DNA of 64,000 nt, from positions 1-64,000 of the forward strand of contig NZ_JAUHHF010000010.1 in NCBI RefSeq assembly GCF_030410395.1. Reading direction: 5' to 3'. The position numbers were made by a program, and so were the translations under genes. This document shows, in pieces, positions 18,106-27,767 of this stretch (positions are counted from its first letter, which is position 1; the number at the start of each line of letters is the position of its first letter). Under the pieces are notes generated by a model, which had not been told where the DNA came from, ran no database searches, and worked only from the letters and a program-made list of their open reading frames with translations. Origin of the DNA: Zwartia panacis. GTDB taxonomy: Bacteria > Pseudomonadota > Gammaproteobacteria > Burkholderiales > Burkholderiaceae_B.

Positions 18106-19386
18106 ATGCAAAAAAGAGCTTTTCGTCTGGGTTTGGCTGCGATCGTTGTCCTGATTGCAGGATGTTCGACGGTGTCGACGCCACCGGAATCAGCCGAGCC
18201 AGGTGTGGCCACCCCGGATGCGCCGCTCACGGTCCCCGGCATCGGTGCGTTGCCAGATAGCGCTCCCCGTGCTTTGCAGGGAAAGTTTGTGGCGGCGAGC
18301 TGGTCTGATTTGCCAGGCTGGAATAATGACGATCTGCGTAATGTCTGGACAACCTTTGTGCGAAATTGCCGGGGGCTGATGCGTCCGACCTCCACCAATC
18401 TGGCCGGACCGACCCGTGCGACTCCGCGAGCCTGGCAGCCAGTGTGCGCCGCGGCACTTGATCCCAAGCGTGCGCCTGCCGCCAATGATCCTCAGGCAGT
18501 GCGCCGTTTCATTCAGACATGGCTTGCGCCCTGGCGTTTGCAGGGGCCTGATGGCAAGCCAGCGTCCAATATCGTCACGGGGTACTACGAGCCTCTTGTT
18601 AAGGGCTCACGCACAAAAGGGGGCGCCTATCAGTGGCCGCTGTATACCGTACCTGCCGATCTGCTGACGATTGATCTGGGACGGGTGTATCCCGAGCTCG
18701 CTGGCAAACGCGTGCGCGGCAAACTCGAGGGTAAACGCGTGGTGCCCTATGACAGCCGCGCCGCACTTGAGTCCTCAGGTCGACGCCCCCCTGCGATCGT
18801 CTATGTGGACGACCCCGTGGATAATTTCTTTTTGCAGGTTCAGGGCTCGGGCCGTGTGCAGCTCCCTGACGGAAAAACCATACGTGTGGCGTATGCCGAT
18901 CACAACGGGCATCCATACGTGTCGATCGGAAAGTGGTTAGCCGACAAGGGCGAGGTCCCCCTCGCGCAGACTTCGATGCAAAACATTCGTGCCTGGGCCA
19001 AACGCAATCCTAATCGTGTCCAGGAAATGTTGAATGCCAACCCCGCACTGGTTTTTTTCCAGGAAGAGCCTGTCACGGATCCGGAGATCGGACCAAAGGG
19101 TGCCTACGGTATCCCGCTCATGGCGCAGCGATCGATTGCGATCGACACGAATTTCGTGCCGCTCGGAACACCAGTATTTTTGGCAACCACCATGCCGTCT
19201 TCAAAAGATCCCCTCAACCGACTGGTTTTTGCCCAGGATACGGGAACGGCGATCCGCGGTCCCGCGCGTGCGGATTTTTATTGGGGATTTGGCGAGGCGG
19301 CTGGCAATATGGCAGGACGCATGAAGCAGCAGGGTCAAATGTGGGTGTTGTGGCCCAAACAAGCCGGCCAACCTTCGGCGCGATGA
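18106..19386 (+). CDS. mltA: Membrane-bound lytic murein transglycosylase A (lipoprotein)
   Basis: MltA cleaves peptidoglycan glycan strands from the outer membrane side of the periplasm. The 426-residue protein begins with a lipoprotein signal peptide ending in the lipobox LIAGC (Cys20). It contains the MltA domain segments TGYYEPLVKGSR, VDDPVDNFFLQVQGSGRV and DHNGHPYVSIGKWL, then the 3D domain with AIDTNFVPLGTPVF and QDTGTAIRGPARADFYWG, where D378 corresponds to the catalytic Asp region. It is followed 12 bases later by a UbiH-type gene. Confidence 0.94.
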   Translation: MQKRAFRLGLAAIVVLIAGCSTVSTPPESAEPGVATPDAPLTVPGIGALPDSAPRALQGKFVAASWSDLPGWNNDDLRNVWTTFVRNCRGLMRPTSTNLAGPTRATPRAWQPVCAAALDPKRAPAANDPQAVRRFIQTWLAPWRLQGPDGKPASNIVTGYYEPLVKGSRTKGGAYQWPLYTVPADLLTIDLGRVYPELAGKRVRGKLEGKRVVPYDSRAALESSGRRPPAIVYVDDPVDNFFLQVQGSGRVQLPDGKTIRVAYADHNGHPYVSIGKWLADKGEVPLAQTSMQNIRAWAKRNPNRVQEMLNANPALVFFQEEPVTDPEIGPKGAYGIPLMAQRSIAIDTNFVPLGTPVFLATTMPSSKDPLNRLVFAQDTGTAIRGPARADFYWGFGEAAGNMAGRMKQQGQMWVLWPKQAGQPSAR

Positions 19387-19398
19387 GATGAACATTTT

Positions 19399-20565
19399 AT
19401 GAGCGACCCAATCGTCGTCTGCGGGACAGGCATCGTTGGTCTGGCGACCGCTCTGGCGTTTGCCCGTCGGGGCGAGCGTGCGACATTGCTCGGACCCAAG
19501 CGCAGCTTCGAGCCCGCACGCGCTGAGGAATTTCACGCGCGCGTGTATGCGATTTCTCCGTCCAGTCAGCGATTCCTTGCTGAGTTGGGCGTTTGGGGAT
19601 TGTTGGATGCCAAGCGGCTGACTGCGGTCGAGGCGATGGAAATTCATGGCGATGGCGATGGTTTGCTGAATTTAAACGCCTGGCAGACGGCGCAGACCGA
19701 ACTCGCCTGGATCGTCGAGTCGCTTGAGATCGAGCGCGTCCTGACGCAAGCGGTTCAGATGTTTGGGGTGTCCTGGGTGCCTGAAAAATTTGCCACCTAT
19801 GCGCCAGGGCGGATCACGACTGAGCAGGGCTCTGTACTGGAGGCGGAGTTGTTTGTGGCGGCTGATGGTGCGCAATCGCCTTTGCGCGCTGCGGCAGGCG
19901 CGCCTGTGACGGTCCGACCCTACGGCGCGACCGGGCTGGTGGCGCATTTCAACTGTCAACTCCCGCATCAGGGGACGGCGCTGCAGTGGTTTACCTCTGA
20001 GGGGGTGTTGGCGTTGTTGCCCATGCCCACGACAACGCAGGGACCCCAAGTCTCGATGGTGTGGTCCGCGAAAGAGTCCATGGCGAACGAAGTGTTGTCG
20101 ATGTCCGCGCCAGAGCAGTCCAAGTATTTGAGTGCGAAACTCAATGAAATGACGGCATCGCGTCTTGGCGCGCTGACCATGCGCAGTCCCTTGCATGGTT
20201 TTCCCTTGAGTTTGAATCAGTCTCCGATGATCGCCGAGGGTTTGGCGCTTGCGGGCGATGCGGCTCACCGCCTGCACCCCTTGGCAGGCCAGGGTTTAAA
20301 CCTCGGTTTGGGGGATGTCGAGGCGCTTGTTGATACCATAGTGGGTCGCGAGTCTTTTCGCAGTCCTGGTGATGCGATGCTCTTGAGGCGTTATCGCCGC
20401 GCGCGCGCCGAGCCTGTGCTGGCCATGCGCTTGGTGACCGATGGTTTGTTTCGTTTGTTTGATGCCCGGCAAGCACCCGTAGTCTGGTTGCGCAATGCCG
20501 GTATGAATGTGGTTGAAAAACTGCCTTTTATCAAGCGCCAGTTAATTGAAGGTGCCTCTCGTTAG
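19399..20565 (+). CDS. UbiH/UbiF/VisC/COQ6-family FAD-dependent hydroxylase
   Basis: The 388-residue flavoprotein has the N-terminal FAD Rossmann motif (VVCGTGIVGLATALAFARRG), and the C-terminal motif LALAGDAAHRLHPLAGQGLNLGLGD split over two FAD contacts, which is the signature of aromatic-ring hydroxylases of ubiquinone synthesis. Which ring position it hydroxylates cannot be read from sequence; betaproteobacteria use varied sets of UbiF, UbiH, UbiI, UbiL and UbiM. It is likely co-transcribed with mltA upstream and dsbC 8 bases downstream. Confidence 0.88.
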   Translation: MSDPIVVCGTGIVGLATALAFARRGERATLLGPKRSFEPARAEEFHARVYAISPSSQRFLAELGVWGLLDAKRLTAVEAMEIHGDGDGLLNLNAWQTAQTELAWIVESLEIERVLTQAVQMFGVSWVPEKFATYAPGRITTEQGSVLEAELFVAADGAQSPLRAAAGAPVTVRPYGATGLVAHFNCQLPHQGTALQWFTSEGVLALLPMPTTTQGPQVSMVWSAKESMANEVLSMSAPEQSKYLSAKLNEMTASRLGALTMRSPLHGFPLSLNQSPMIAEGLALAGDAAHRLHPLAGQGLNLGLGDVEALVDTIVGRESFRSPGDAMLLRRYRRARAEPVLAMRLVTDGLFRLFDARQAPVVWLRNAGMNVVEKLPFIKRQLIEGASR

Positions 20566-20573
20566 GAGCAGTC

Positions 20574-21311
20574 ATGATTAAGCGTTTTTTGTTAGGGTTG
20601 ACCGTGCTGTGCGCGACGTCTTTTACGGCGTCTTCCTTCGCTCAAGGCGCGCCTTCCGCAGCGGGCGCAGGGACCACGGATGCCAAGTCCAAGGCCGTGC
20701 AAAAACTGTTCGAGCAACGTTTTGACAATCCGTCGATTACGGCGGTGCGGCCGACGCCTTATGGTTTGTATGAAGTTCAGCTGGGCCCCGATCTTGTTTA
20801 CACAGACGAAAAAGTGACCTTTGTATTTGATGGCACGTTGATTGATGCAAAAACGCGTCAGGACTATACGCGAGAGCGTCTGGACGCGATTTCACGCGTG
20901 CCCTTTGATCAGCTGCCCTTCGAGCTAGCGATGAAGCAAGTCAAGGGTGATGGTTCGCGCAAGCTTGCCATTTTCGAAGATCCTAATTGCGGCTATTGCA
21001 AACTCTTGCGAAAGTCCCTGGGTGAAATTGATAATCTGACGGTTTACACTTTCCCGTTCCCGATTTTGTCACCCGACTCGACCCAAAAAGTGAAAAATGT
21101 CTGGTGCGCAAGCGATCGCGCAGCCACTTGGGATGCTTGGATGCTCAAGGGTCAAGTTCCGCCTAAAGCGGATTGCGAGGTGCCGATCGATGAGATGGTC
21201 GCCTTGGGTAAAAAGCTCATGGTGCGTGGCACGCCCGCTTTGTTTTTTGCCGACGGCAGTCGGGTGGGTGGAGCAATCCCGAAAGATGAAATTGAAAAGC
21301 GTTTGAAGTAA
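20574..21311 (+). CDS. dsbC: Thiol:disulfide interchange protein DsbC
   Basis: DsbC is a periplasmic homodimeric disulfide isomerase kept reduced by DsbD. The 245-residue protein has a signal peptide ending near SFTASSFAQ, an N-terminal dimerisation domain, and a thioredoxin-like domain with FEDPNCGYCKLL (C139, C142), the CGYC active site of DsbC. The cis-Pro loop is VRGTPALFF. A clear AGGAG ribosome binding site precedes the ATG. It follows the ubiquinone hydroxylase gene closely. Confidence 0.94.
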   Translation: MIKRFLLGLTVLCATSFTASSFAQGAPSAAGAGTTDAKSKAVQKLFEQRFDNPSITAVRPTPYGLYEVQLGPDLVYTDEKVTFVFDGTLIDAKTRQDYTRERLDAISRVPFDQLPFELAMKQVKGDGSRKLAIFEDPNCGYCKLLRKSLGEIDNLTVYTFPFPILSPDSTQKVKNVWCASDRAATWDAWMLKGQVPPKADCEVPIDEMVALGKKLMVRGTPALFFADGSRVGGAIPKDEIEKRLK

Positions 21312-21360
21312 ACCAAATCATATTGAACATTCATCCAATTAGATTCAACCGGAGATAGAC

Positions 21361-22308
21361 ATGCGTATTGCCGTACTCGATGATTACTTGAAAGTGGCCA
21401 AAGGGATGGCCAACTGGGACTCTCTTAAGGCTGAGATCACTTTTTTCAATGAATTCATTCAACCCGAAAAAATGGCTGCCACGCTTGCGCCCTTTGATGT
21501 TGTGGTCGCGATGCGTGAGCGCTCGGCTTTCCCGGCTTCACTGATCGAGGCGTTACCCAATCTCAAACTGTTGGTGACAACGGGTCTGCGTAATAACTCG
21601 ATCGACCTGGACGCTTGCCGTAAGAAAGGCGTGGTGGTTTCGGGCTCACCCGGCGACCCACTGAGCACAGGGGCGACCGCCGAGTTGTCCTGGGCGTTAC
21701 TGCTGGCCTTGTTTAAAAAGATTCCCCAGGAAGATGCCAACATGAGAAAGGGGTTGTGGCAGACTTCGATGCCGCCAACGATCAAAGGCAAGCGTCTCGG
21801 ATTGTTGGGTGTCGGCAATCTGGGTCAGCAGGTTGGTCGCGTGGGTCTCGCTTTCGGAATGGATGTCGTGGCCTGGAGCCCCAATCTGACTGCGGAGCGT
21901 GCCGCCGAGGCGGGTGTGAAACTGGTGAGCAAAGAAGAGCTCTTTAAAACATCAGATGCGATCAGTATCCATCTCGTGCTAAGCGAGCGCACGCGCAAGA
22001 TCGTGGATGCGGCTTGTATTCAGTCAATGAAACCGACTGCGTATCTGGTGAACACTTCGCGCGCGGGCCTGGTGGATCTGGATGCCCTGAAAGCCGCGCT
22101 TGAACAAGGCAAGATTGGTGGTGCCGGTCTGGATGTATACGCCTCAGAGCCTGTGACGGCCAATGATCCCTGGCGCCAAGTGCCGCGTACAGTGCTGACA
22201 CCACATTTGGGTTACGCGACACCTGAGAACTTTGCGGTGTTTTACAAGAACGTCGTGGCCAATATCGGGGCCTTTGCAGCCGGTGCTCCCACCCGTGTGC
22301 TGACCTGA
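21361..22308 (+). CDS. D-2-hydroxyacid dehydrogenase (NAD-dependent)
   Basis: The 315-residue protein is a member of the formate/glycerate dehydrogenase-like family that reduces 2-oxoacids to D-2-hydroxyacids. Visible are the dinucleotide motif GLLGVGNLGQQVGRVG and the catalytic Arg in VNTSRAGLVD. The Glu/His pair region with LTPHLGYATPENF closes the domain. The specific substrate is not determinable; the N-terminal MRIAVLDDYLKVAKGMANW resembles enzymes annotated as phosphoglycerate-dehydrogenase-like. GGAG precedes the ATG, and the stop overlaps the next start by one base. Confidence 0.88.
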   Translation: MRIAVLDDYLKVAKGMANWDSLKAEITFFNEFIQPEKMAATLAPFDVVVAMRERSAFPASLIEALPNLKLLVTTGLRNNSIDLDACRKKGVVVSGSPGDPLSTGATAELSWALLLALFKKIPQEDANMRKGLWQTSMPPTIKGKRLGLLGVGNLGQQVGRVGLAFGMDVVAWSPNLTAERAAEAGVKLVSKEELFKTSDAISIHLVLSERTRKIVDAACIQSMKPTAYLVNTSRAGLVDLDALKAALEQGKIGGAGLDVYASEPVTANDPWRQVPRTVLTPHLGYATPENFAVFYKNVVANIGAFAAGAPTRVLT

Positions 22309-23381
22309 TGCAACCCGTTCTGCCGGTCCATATCGTCGCGCGCATTCTGCTGGTTTTATTGCTGGCGGCAGGCGTTTATTTTTTTAGTGGCTTTGTGGTG
22401 CCGGTGCTGGCAGCCCTGATTGTGGGGTTTGCCAGCTGGCCGCTTTACTCGCGCTGGGTGGATGTGTGCGGCGGGCGCACAACGCTTGCCGCAAGCGGTG
22501 CACTTGTTTTTATTACGCTCGTGTTGATCATCCCGCTCTCGGCCGCACTTTATTTTGCGATCAATGAGGTCAGTCACTTGTTGAGCTGGTTGATCGCTGC
22601 GAACAAAGATGGCGTGAGCGCGCCGGCCTGGATTTCGGCCCTGCCTTTGGTGGGTGAGCGTTTGGGGGGGTACTGGGACGAATATCTGGGGCAGCCGCAT
22701 GCCTTGGGCAGCATGATCGAGATGGTGAGCGGTCAGCATATCGGCAACATTTATCGTCTGATCTTGTCCACGACCGGCAATGTGTTCCATATTCTGCTGA
22801 CGCTGCTTTTCATGTTGATCACACTTTTGTTTGTCTATAAAGACGGACACCGCATGGTCGGTCAGCTGGATATTCTGGGCGAGCGTGTGTTGCCGCAACG
22901 GTGGCAGCATTTTTCGCGGGTGATTCCTGCCACGATTAGTGCGACAGTCACAGGCATGGGTTTAATCGCGATTGGCGAAGGTGTAGTCCTTGGCGTGGCG
23001 TACTGGATCGCCGACGTCCCCTCGCCCGTGTTGCTGGGTGTGATCACTGCTGTGATGGCGATGATCCCGGGTGGTGCGCCCCTGTCTTTTACGCTTGTTT
23101 CGCTTTATCTGGTGGGTTCGGGTGAACCTTTGACCGGGGCCGCGTTGTTTGCGTGGGGCTCCATCGAGTTATTCATCGTCGATAAGACCTTGCGCCCCCG
23201 ACTCGTGGGCGGACCGGTCAAATTGCCGTTTTTACCGACGTTTTTTGGTTTGGTGGGTGGCGTCACGACAATGGGTTTTGTCGGACTGTTTATTGGCCCG
23301 GTTTTGATGGCCCTGATCGTCGCATTGTGGCGGGAGTGGGTATCTGAGGTGCAGTCAAGCACCGAACAACCGCCTAGCTGA
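22308..23381 (+). CDS. AI-2E family transporter (YdiK-like)
   Basis: The 357-residue inner-membrane protein has about eight hydrophobic segments, with a soluble stretch after the third, and ends in the family C-terminal bundle (VLLGVITAVMAMIPGGAP, FIVDKTLRPRLVGGPVKLP, GLFIGPVLMALIVALWREW). AI-2E family proteins include the proposed AI-2 exporter TqsA and Na+/H+ antiporters; YdiK-type members have no settled substrate. Its ATG overlaps the TGA of the dehydrogenase gene (TGATG). Its tail overlaps the convergent response-regulator gene by 8 bases. Confidence 0.88.
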   Translation: MQPVLPVHIVARILLVLLLAAGVYFFSGFVVPVLAALIVGFASWPLYSRWVDVCGGRTTLAASGALVFITLVLIIPLSAALYFAINEVSHLLSWLIAANKDGVSAPAWISALPLVGERLGGYWDEYLGQPHALGSMIEMVSGQHIGNIYRLILSTTGNVFHILLTLLFMLITLLFVYKDGHRMVGQLDILGERVLPQRWQHFSRVIPATISATVTGMGLIAIGEGVVLGVAYWIADVPSPVLLGVITAVMAMIPGGAPLSFTLVSLYLVGSGEPLTGAALFAWGSIELFIVDKTLRPRLVGGPVKLPFLPTFFGLVGGVTTMGFVGLFIGPVLMALIVALWREWVSEVQSSTEQPPS

Positions 23382-24012
23382 CACTTTTAATCGGGGGCAG
23401 GAGATCCGTGCCCTCGAACATGGCGATCAGGTCGCTCAAAGACTTGGCTTGCATCTTGCTCAATACGCGTGCGCGGTGAAGTTTGATCGTTGCGGCCGCC
23501 GAACCACTCATCTCCGCGATTTCTTTGTTCGAGCGACCCGAGATGATTTCGCTGCAGACTTCTTTTTCTCGAGGTGTCAGCAGCTCGTAGCGTTGCTGGA
23601 TGTTGAGCGAGCGCAGCAACAAAGCGTGTTGCTCGGCATCTTTGGCAAGACCGCTATCCACGGCGCGCAGCAAAGATTCCATTGAAAAAGGCTTGAGCAG
23701 GAAATCCGCTGCGCCTTGCTTCATCGCGCGAACGATTTGTGCAGGCAAGCTTTCGCCGCTGATAAAAATAATCGGCGTGCGCCATTTGTTGGCGATGAGC
23801 TCGGCTTGTACCTCGACCCCAGATTTTCCAGGCATGCGCATATCGAGCAGAACGACGGCCGGTGAGATCGGCACAGCACCTTTTAAAAAATCATCTGGTG
23901 CCTCGTAGACGCTGACCGTATAGCCCAAGCGCTCCAATGTGCCAGAAAGTGCGCGTCGAATGGACGCATCATCATCAATTAAATAGATATGACCTGAGCC
24001 TGTAGTATCCAC
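23374..24012 (-). CDS. Two-component response regulator, FixJ/NarL type (receiver + LuxR HTH)
   Basis: The 212-residue protein has an N-terminal receiver domain: acidic residues in IYLIDDDASIRRAL, phosphoacceptor Asp in VVLLDMRMPGKSG, Thr/Ser in FISGES and Lys in FLLKPF. A C-terminal LuxR-type HTH follows (LLTPREKEVCSEIISGRSNKEIAEMSGSAAAT split over its helices). The start is taken as GTG at 24012; a TTG 39 bases upstream is the only longer option. No histidine kinase is adjacent. An orphan kinase of the FixL-like type lies at 44003-45379 and could be a partner, but nothing in the sequence proves it. Confidence 0.88.
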   Translation of the reverse strand: MDTTGSGHIYLIDDDASIRRALSGTLERLGYTVSVYEAPDDFLKGAVPISPAVVLLDMRMPGKSGVEVQAELIANKWRTPIIFISGESLPAQIVRAMKQGAADFLLKPFSMESLLRAVDSGLAKDAEQHALLLRSLNIQQRYELLTPREKEVCSEIISGRSNKEIAEMSGSAAATIKLHRARVLSKMQAKSLSDLIAMFEGTDLLPPIKSVS

Positions 24013-24222
24013 GCTGCACCAAAAATAGTGTGATGACTCTGAGTAGAGCAATCGACGAAAGCGGAGAGTGCTAACGCCGTTTGATCCTTGCGCTTACATC
24101 TTGCAGCTGAACATTACAAAACTTTTCAATTCGTGGATATACGCCATTCAGGGTATTCAATTGCAAAAGGGCTCGATCCTTTTCTTTTTTGTAAACGTTT
24201 AATCAGGCATTTTCTCTGCTGG

Positions 24223-25830
24223 TTAGAGGGTCTGTACCTCTGGGCGACCTGTGTCGACACCAAACTTGCGCAAAGTAAAGACCTCTGAATTTGGATCGCG
24301 AATATTTTTAACCGCACGTAATGTGGTGGTCAGAGTGTGTTGCTGCACGTCCACAACACCGTAGCCTCGATACTCAGCATTGGCATATAAGAAATAAGGA
24401 CTGTTTTGCAGGATCTTTGCCAGCTCAGCCTCGGTCGCGCGGTTGCGGGAGGTGATGCTGGTTCCGCAAAACTCCACGCCAACAGTCTGACTGTCTGGGC
24501 GGGCGTAGTCCGACAGTATCCGACCCACCCAGTTTTGGTGCACATCGCCACCGAGAACCACGGGATTTTTCAGACGTGTCGTGCGGATGGAATCAATGAG
24601 TCGCTGCCGCGCCGCAGGGTAGCCACCCCAGCCGTCATTCCAGACACTTGGTGTGGCGCCCCCCATGTTGCGCGGCCCGAGCAGACTTTGCTGACCGATG
24701 AGATTCCAATGGGTTTGACTGCGTTCGAACTGGCGCTTGAGCCAACCCTCTTGTTGTTCGCCCAGAAGCGTGCGGTATTCCTGGTTCAAGAGCGCACATT
24801 GATCCGGATTGATCCTTCCTCCGCCTGCTCGATCGCCCGGGGTACATGCCTGGCGGTGTCTGTACTGGCGGTTGTCCAAGTTGTAGAGGGTGGCTAAGCG
24901 ACCGAATTGAGTGCTTCCAAAGACCGTTACCTGATCCCCTTGCTGCTTAAGGAGCTGCGCGAAATCAGCGTGGCGAACAGGCATATTTTCATAAAAGGCC
25001 TGATAGGCTGATCGTCTGCGGGCTGCAAAGTCCGGCACAGGGGCGCCTGAAAAACCAGCGTGCAACTCCGCATAATCGTTCTGCACTTCGTGGTCATCCC
25101 AGGTCACAATCCATGGGCATGCTGCATGCATGGCTTGCAGGTGGGGATCGGACTTGTGCAGGGCATAGCGCGCGCGATAATCGTCCAGGGTGAGCACCCA
25201 TCCGCCCGTGGTGACTCTCACGTCGCGAGACGGCGAAGCAGGGTATTCGTAAATGTAGTCTCCCAGAAATATGACGACATCGAGATTTTGTCCCCGCATG
25301 TCCCGGTATGCAGAATAGAAACCATCGCCCCAGCGTTGGCAGGAAGCATAGGCCAGTCGCAGGCGAGAGGCGGCCTGGTCGGGAGCGGGAAATGTACGGG
25401 TCCTTCCGGTTGGACTCGTGACGTCGCCCGCGATGAACCGATAGAAGTACTCCCGGGCGGGTGAAAGTCCTGAAACTTCGGCGTGCAGGGAGTGACCCAG
25501 CTCAGGCGTGGCGGTCAGCTGACCTTGTTGTGCGATTCGAGTGAATTGTTCGTCGTGAGCGAGCTGCCAAGCTACCGGGACGTGCGCGTGCGCTCTGCCT
25601 GTTTGTGCCAGCGCTTCGGATCCCAAGCGCGTCCAGAGCACCATGGAGTCGCTGGTGGGAGAGCCGCTCGCGACCCCGAGCGTAAAGGGATCGGTCGACC
25701 AGCGATCGGTAGAGTGGTGTTTGCCTGAAGCGGAACCGGCTGATACGCTCCCCCTCCCCCAGCTCGCACTGGGCAAGCTGATCAGTGCCGCCGAGGCGGC
25801 ACCCAGGCCGAGTAGTTGGCGGCGTCGCAC
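24223..25830 (-). CDS. phoD: Alkaline phosphatase D (PhoD) family phosphodiesterase/phosphatase
   Basis: PhoD enzymes release phosphate from phosphodiesters and monoesters outside the cytoplasm using Ca and Fe. The 535-residue protein starts with a twin-arginine type signal (RRRQLLGLGAASAALISLP), fitting Tat export of a metal-loaded enzyme. An N-terminal fibronectin-like PhoD_N domain follows (FTLGVASGSPTSDSMVLWTR), then the metallophosphatase domain with VVIFLGDYIYEYPA, TWDDHEVQNDY, and VLGGDVHQNW. The start is GTG with AAGGA in front. It lies 39 bases downstream of the yqhA-like gene. No Pho box was recognised. Confidence 0.9.
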   Translation of the reverse strand: MRRRQLLGLGAASAALISLPSASWGRGSVSAGSASGKHHSTDRWSTDPFTLGVASGSPTSDSMVLWTRLGSEALAQTGRAHAHVPVAWQLAHDEQFTRIAQQGQLTATPELGHSLHAEVSGLSPAREYFYRFIAGDVTSPTGRTRTFPAPDQAASRLRLAYASCQRWGDGFYSAYRDMRGQNLDVVIFLGDYIYEYPASPSRDVRVTTGGWVLTLDDYRARYALHKSDPHLQAMHAACPWIVTWDDHEVQNDYAELHAGFSGAPVPDFAARRRSAYQAFYENMPVRHADFAQLLKQQGDQVTVFGSTQFGRLATLYNLDNRQYRHRQACTPGDRAGGGRINPDQCALLNQEYRTLLGEQQEGWLKRQFERSQTHWNLIGQQSLLGPRNMGGATPSVWNDGWGGYPAARQRLIDSIRTTRLKNPVVLGGDVHQNWVGRILSDYARPDSQTVGVEFCGTSITSRNRATEAELAKILQNSPYFLYANAEYRGYGVVDVQQHTLTTTLRAVKNIRDPNSEVFTLRKFGVDTGRPEVQTL

Positions 25831-25853
25831 GTGTCCTTGAGCGCGTGAGTGGG

Positions 25854-25877
25854 TGCGTCAGTGAGCGCGTCAGTGAT
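25854..25877. repeat. Short direct repeat at the yqhA-like gene end
   Basis: GCGTCAGTGA occurs at 25854-25863 and 25868-25877 with a 14-base offset, and related GCGCGTGAGTG sequence lies just before. The second copy spans the stop codon of the gene ending at 25870. It is a further example of the stop-proximal duplications in this window. Confidence 0.6.
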
Positions 25878-26391
25878 CCGAGCGCAGCAGCTTTTCGGTG
25901 TAAGCGATCGCGAGCGCGGACAATACAAAAGCGAGGTGAATAATCGTCTGCCACATCATGGTTGAGTCTTCCATGCTCGGGGCATTGATAAAAGTTTTCA
26001 GCAAATGAATCGACGAGATCCCGATAATGGCTGTGGCGAGCTTGACCTTGAGAACGCCCGCATTGACATGCGAGAGCCATTCAGGCTGATCAGGATGGTC
26101 TTTGAGGTCGAGCCTCGAGACAAAGGTTTCCCAGCCTCCCACGATCACCATGACCAGCAGGTTTGAAATCATCACAACGTCAATCAGACCGAGCACGATG
26201 AGCATGAGCTCGGTCTCTGTCACGGTTTTTTCAATGGCCATCATGCCAATGAGGTGAATCAATTCTTTCCAGAACTGCCAGACGTAGATGCCTTGGGCAA
26301 CGATCAGGCCAAGATAGAGTGGGGCCTGAAGCCAGCGGCTCATGAAAATCCAGCGTGGCAGGGTACGCATCGTGCTTTGTTTCTGAGTCAT
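25870..26391 (-). CDS. UPF0114 (YqhA) family inner-membrane protein
   Basis: The 173-residue protein has four hydrophobic segments (about 16-38, 60-84, 108-130 and 145-163) and the family pattern [40 protein letters not shown] and [21 protein letters not shown]. The function of this widely conserved family is unknown. It is on the same strand as phoD downstream and the 2-hydroxyacid dehydrogenase upstream. ATG start is unambiguous by length. Confidence 0.88.
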   Translation of the reverse strand: MTQKQSTMRTLPRWIFMSRWLQAPLYLGLIVAQGIYVWQFWKELIHLIGMMAIEKTVTETELMLIVLGLIDVVMISNLLVMVIVGGWETFVSRLDLKDHPDQPEWLSHVNAGVLKVKLATAIIGISSIHLLKTFINAPSMEDSTMMWQTIIHLAFVLSALAIAYTEKLLRSDH

Positions 26392-26458
26392 TTTTTGTGA
26401 GGTTAAAAGGAATAAGCGGCGAGAATTAAATCATATTTCAATGCTGAAATTGCGATGT

Positions 26459-27613
26459 TCAAGTCGGAAAAGTCCCGGGTAAAAGAATGCTTTTGTCGAC
26501 TGTCTCAATGTCCGTTCGACCGCAAAACGCCATCGTCAGGTCGAGTTCTTTATGGATCATTTCAAGCACTTTGGTGACGCCAGGACCACCCATGGCGCCT
26601 AGACCGTACAAAAAGGCTCGCCCAATGTAGCAACCCTGCGCACCAAGCGCACGGGCCTTGAGCACATCCTGGCCGCTTCGAATGCCGCCGTCCATGTGGA
26701 CCTCGATTTGCTTACCGACGGCATCGACAATCGCGGGCAGACACTGGATGCTGGACTCCGCACCGTCCAGTTGCCGACCGCCGTGGTTACTGACGATCAA
26801 TGCGTCAGCGCCACTATTCAGGGCCAGACGCGCATCCTCGGGGTCCTGGATGCCTTTCAGGATGAGTTTGCCGCCCCATAATTTTTTGATCCATTCAACA
26901 TCATTCCAATTCAGCGCGGGATCAAACTGAGACGCGGTCCACTCGCTGAGTTTGCTCATATCGGAGACACCTTTGACATGGCCGACAATATTGCCAAACT
27001 GGCGGCGGGGGGTGCCCAGCATGCCAAGTGCCCAACGCGGTTTAGTGGCGATGTCGAGGATATTGGCGAGTGTCATTTTCGGAGGGGCGCTCAGACCGTT
27101 TTTGAGGTCTTTGTGACGCTGACCGAGAATTTGAAGATCCAGTGTCAGGACGAGCGCGGAGCAATTGGCGCGTTTAGCCCGCTCGATCAGGCGCTCGATG
27201 AAGTCCCGGTCTTTCATGACGTAAAGCTGGAACCAGAAGGGATGATGATTGGTGCCCTCGGCGACATCCTCGATCGAACAAATACTCATGGTCGAAAGGG
27301 TGAAGGGTACGCCAAAGTCTCTGGCTGCCCGGGCGGCCAGAATCTCGCCGTCCGCATGTTGCATGCCTGTCAGACCCGTGGGGGCGATCGCGACCGGCAT
27401 GGCGACCTGTTGACCAATCATGGTTGTCGCGGTTGAACGATTCTCCATGTTGACCAAAATGCGTTGACGCAGTTTGATTTTTTGGAAATCGCTCTCGTTG
27501 GCACGATACGTGCTCTCAGTCCAAGAGCCCGAGTCCGCGTAATCGTAAAACATGCGTGGCACACGTTTTTTAGCCAGAACGCGTAGATCTTCGACGTTGG
27601 TAATCACAGCCAT
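26459..27613 (-). CDS. FMN-dependent alpha-hydroxyacid dehydrogenase (LldD/lactate dehydrogenase family)
   Basis: Members oxidise L-2-hydroxyacids such as L-lactate, glycolate or mandelate and pass electrons to quinone or oxygen. The 384-residue protein shows RVPRMFYDYADSGSWTE, the FMN-binding PVAIAPTGLTGMQHADGE, WFQLYVMKDRDF, the Lys in LILKGIQDPEDA, and the active-site VSNHGGRQLDG (His, Arg) followed by VHMDGGIRSGQDVLKA and GAQGCYIGRAFLYGLGAMG. ATG at 27613 with GGAGACC in front is chosen; the frame to 27847 would run across the divergent gene's promoter. Lactate is the most probable substrate, not proven. Confidence 0.9.
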   Translation of the reverse strand: MAVITNVEDLRVLAKKRVPRMFYDYADSGSWTESTYRANESDFQKIKLRQRILVNMENRSTATTMIGQQVAMPVAIAPTGLTGMQHADGEILAARAARDFGVPFTLSTMSICSIEDVAEGTNHHPFWFQLYVMKDRDFIERLIERAKRANCSALVLTLDLQILGQRHKDLKNGLSAPPKMTLANILDIATKPRWALGMLGTPRRQFGNIVGHVKGVSDMSKLSEWTASQFDPALNWNDVEWIKKLWGGKLILKGIQDPEDARLALNSGADALIVSNHGGRQLDGAESSIQCLPAIVDAVGKQIEVHMDGGIRSGQDVLKARALGAQGCYIGRAFLYGLGAMGGPGVTKVLEMIHKELDLTMAFCGRTDIETVDKSILLPGTFPT

Positions 27614-27767
27614 GGTGCATGGTCTCCGGACATGAGTGCATGAATGAACCAAAGTGGTGCATGCGTTGAGTGATTCAGCGCAGTAGCTAGAGTTTAACGG
27701 GCGCGGATTGTTTCTGCAGGTTATTTTCAACAACTCCCGCCAGGGATGTGTTTTCAAGGAGTGTTTG

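Noticed and set aside
24160-24200. Plus-strand hairpin with T-run before the response-regulator gene
   Set aside because: Only a 6-bp stem, and no plus-strand gene lies upstream for it to terminate.
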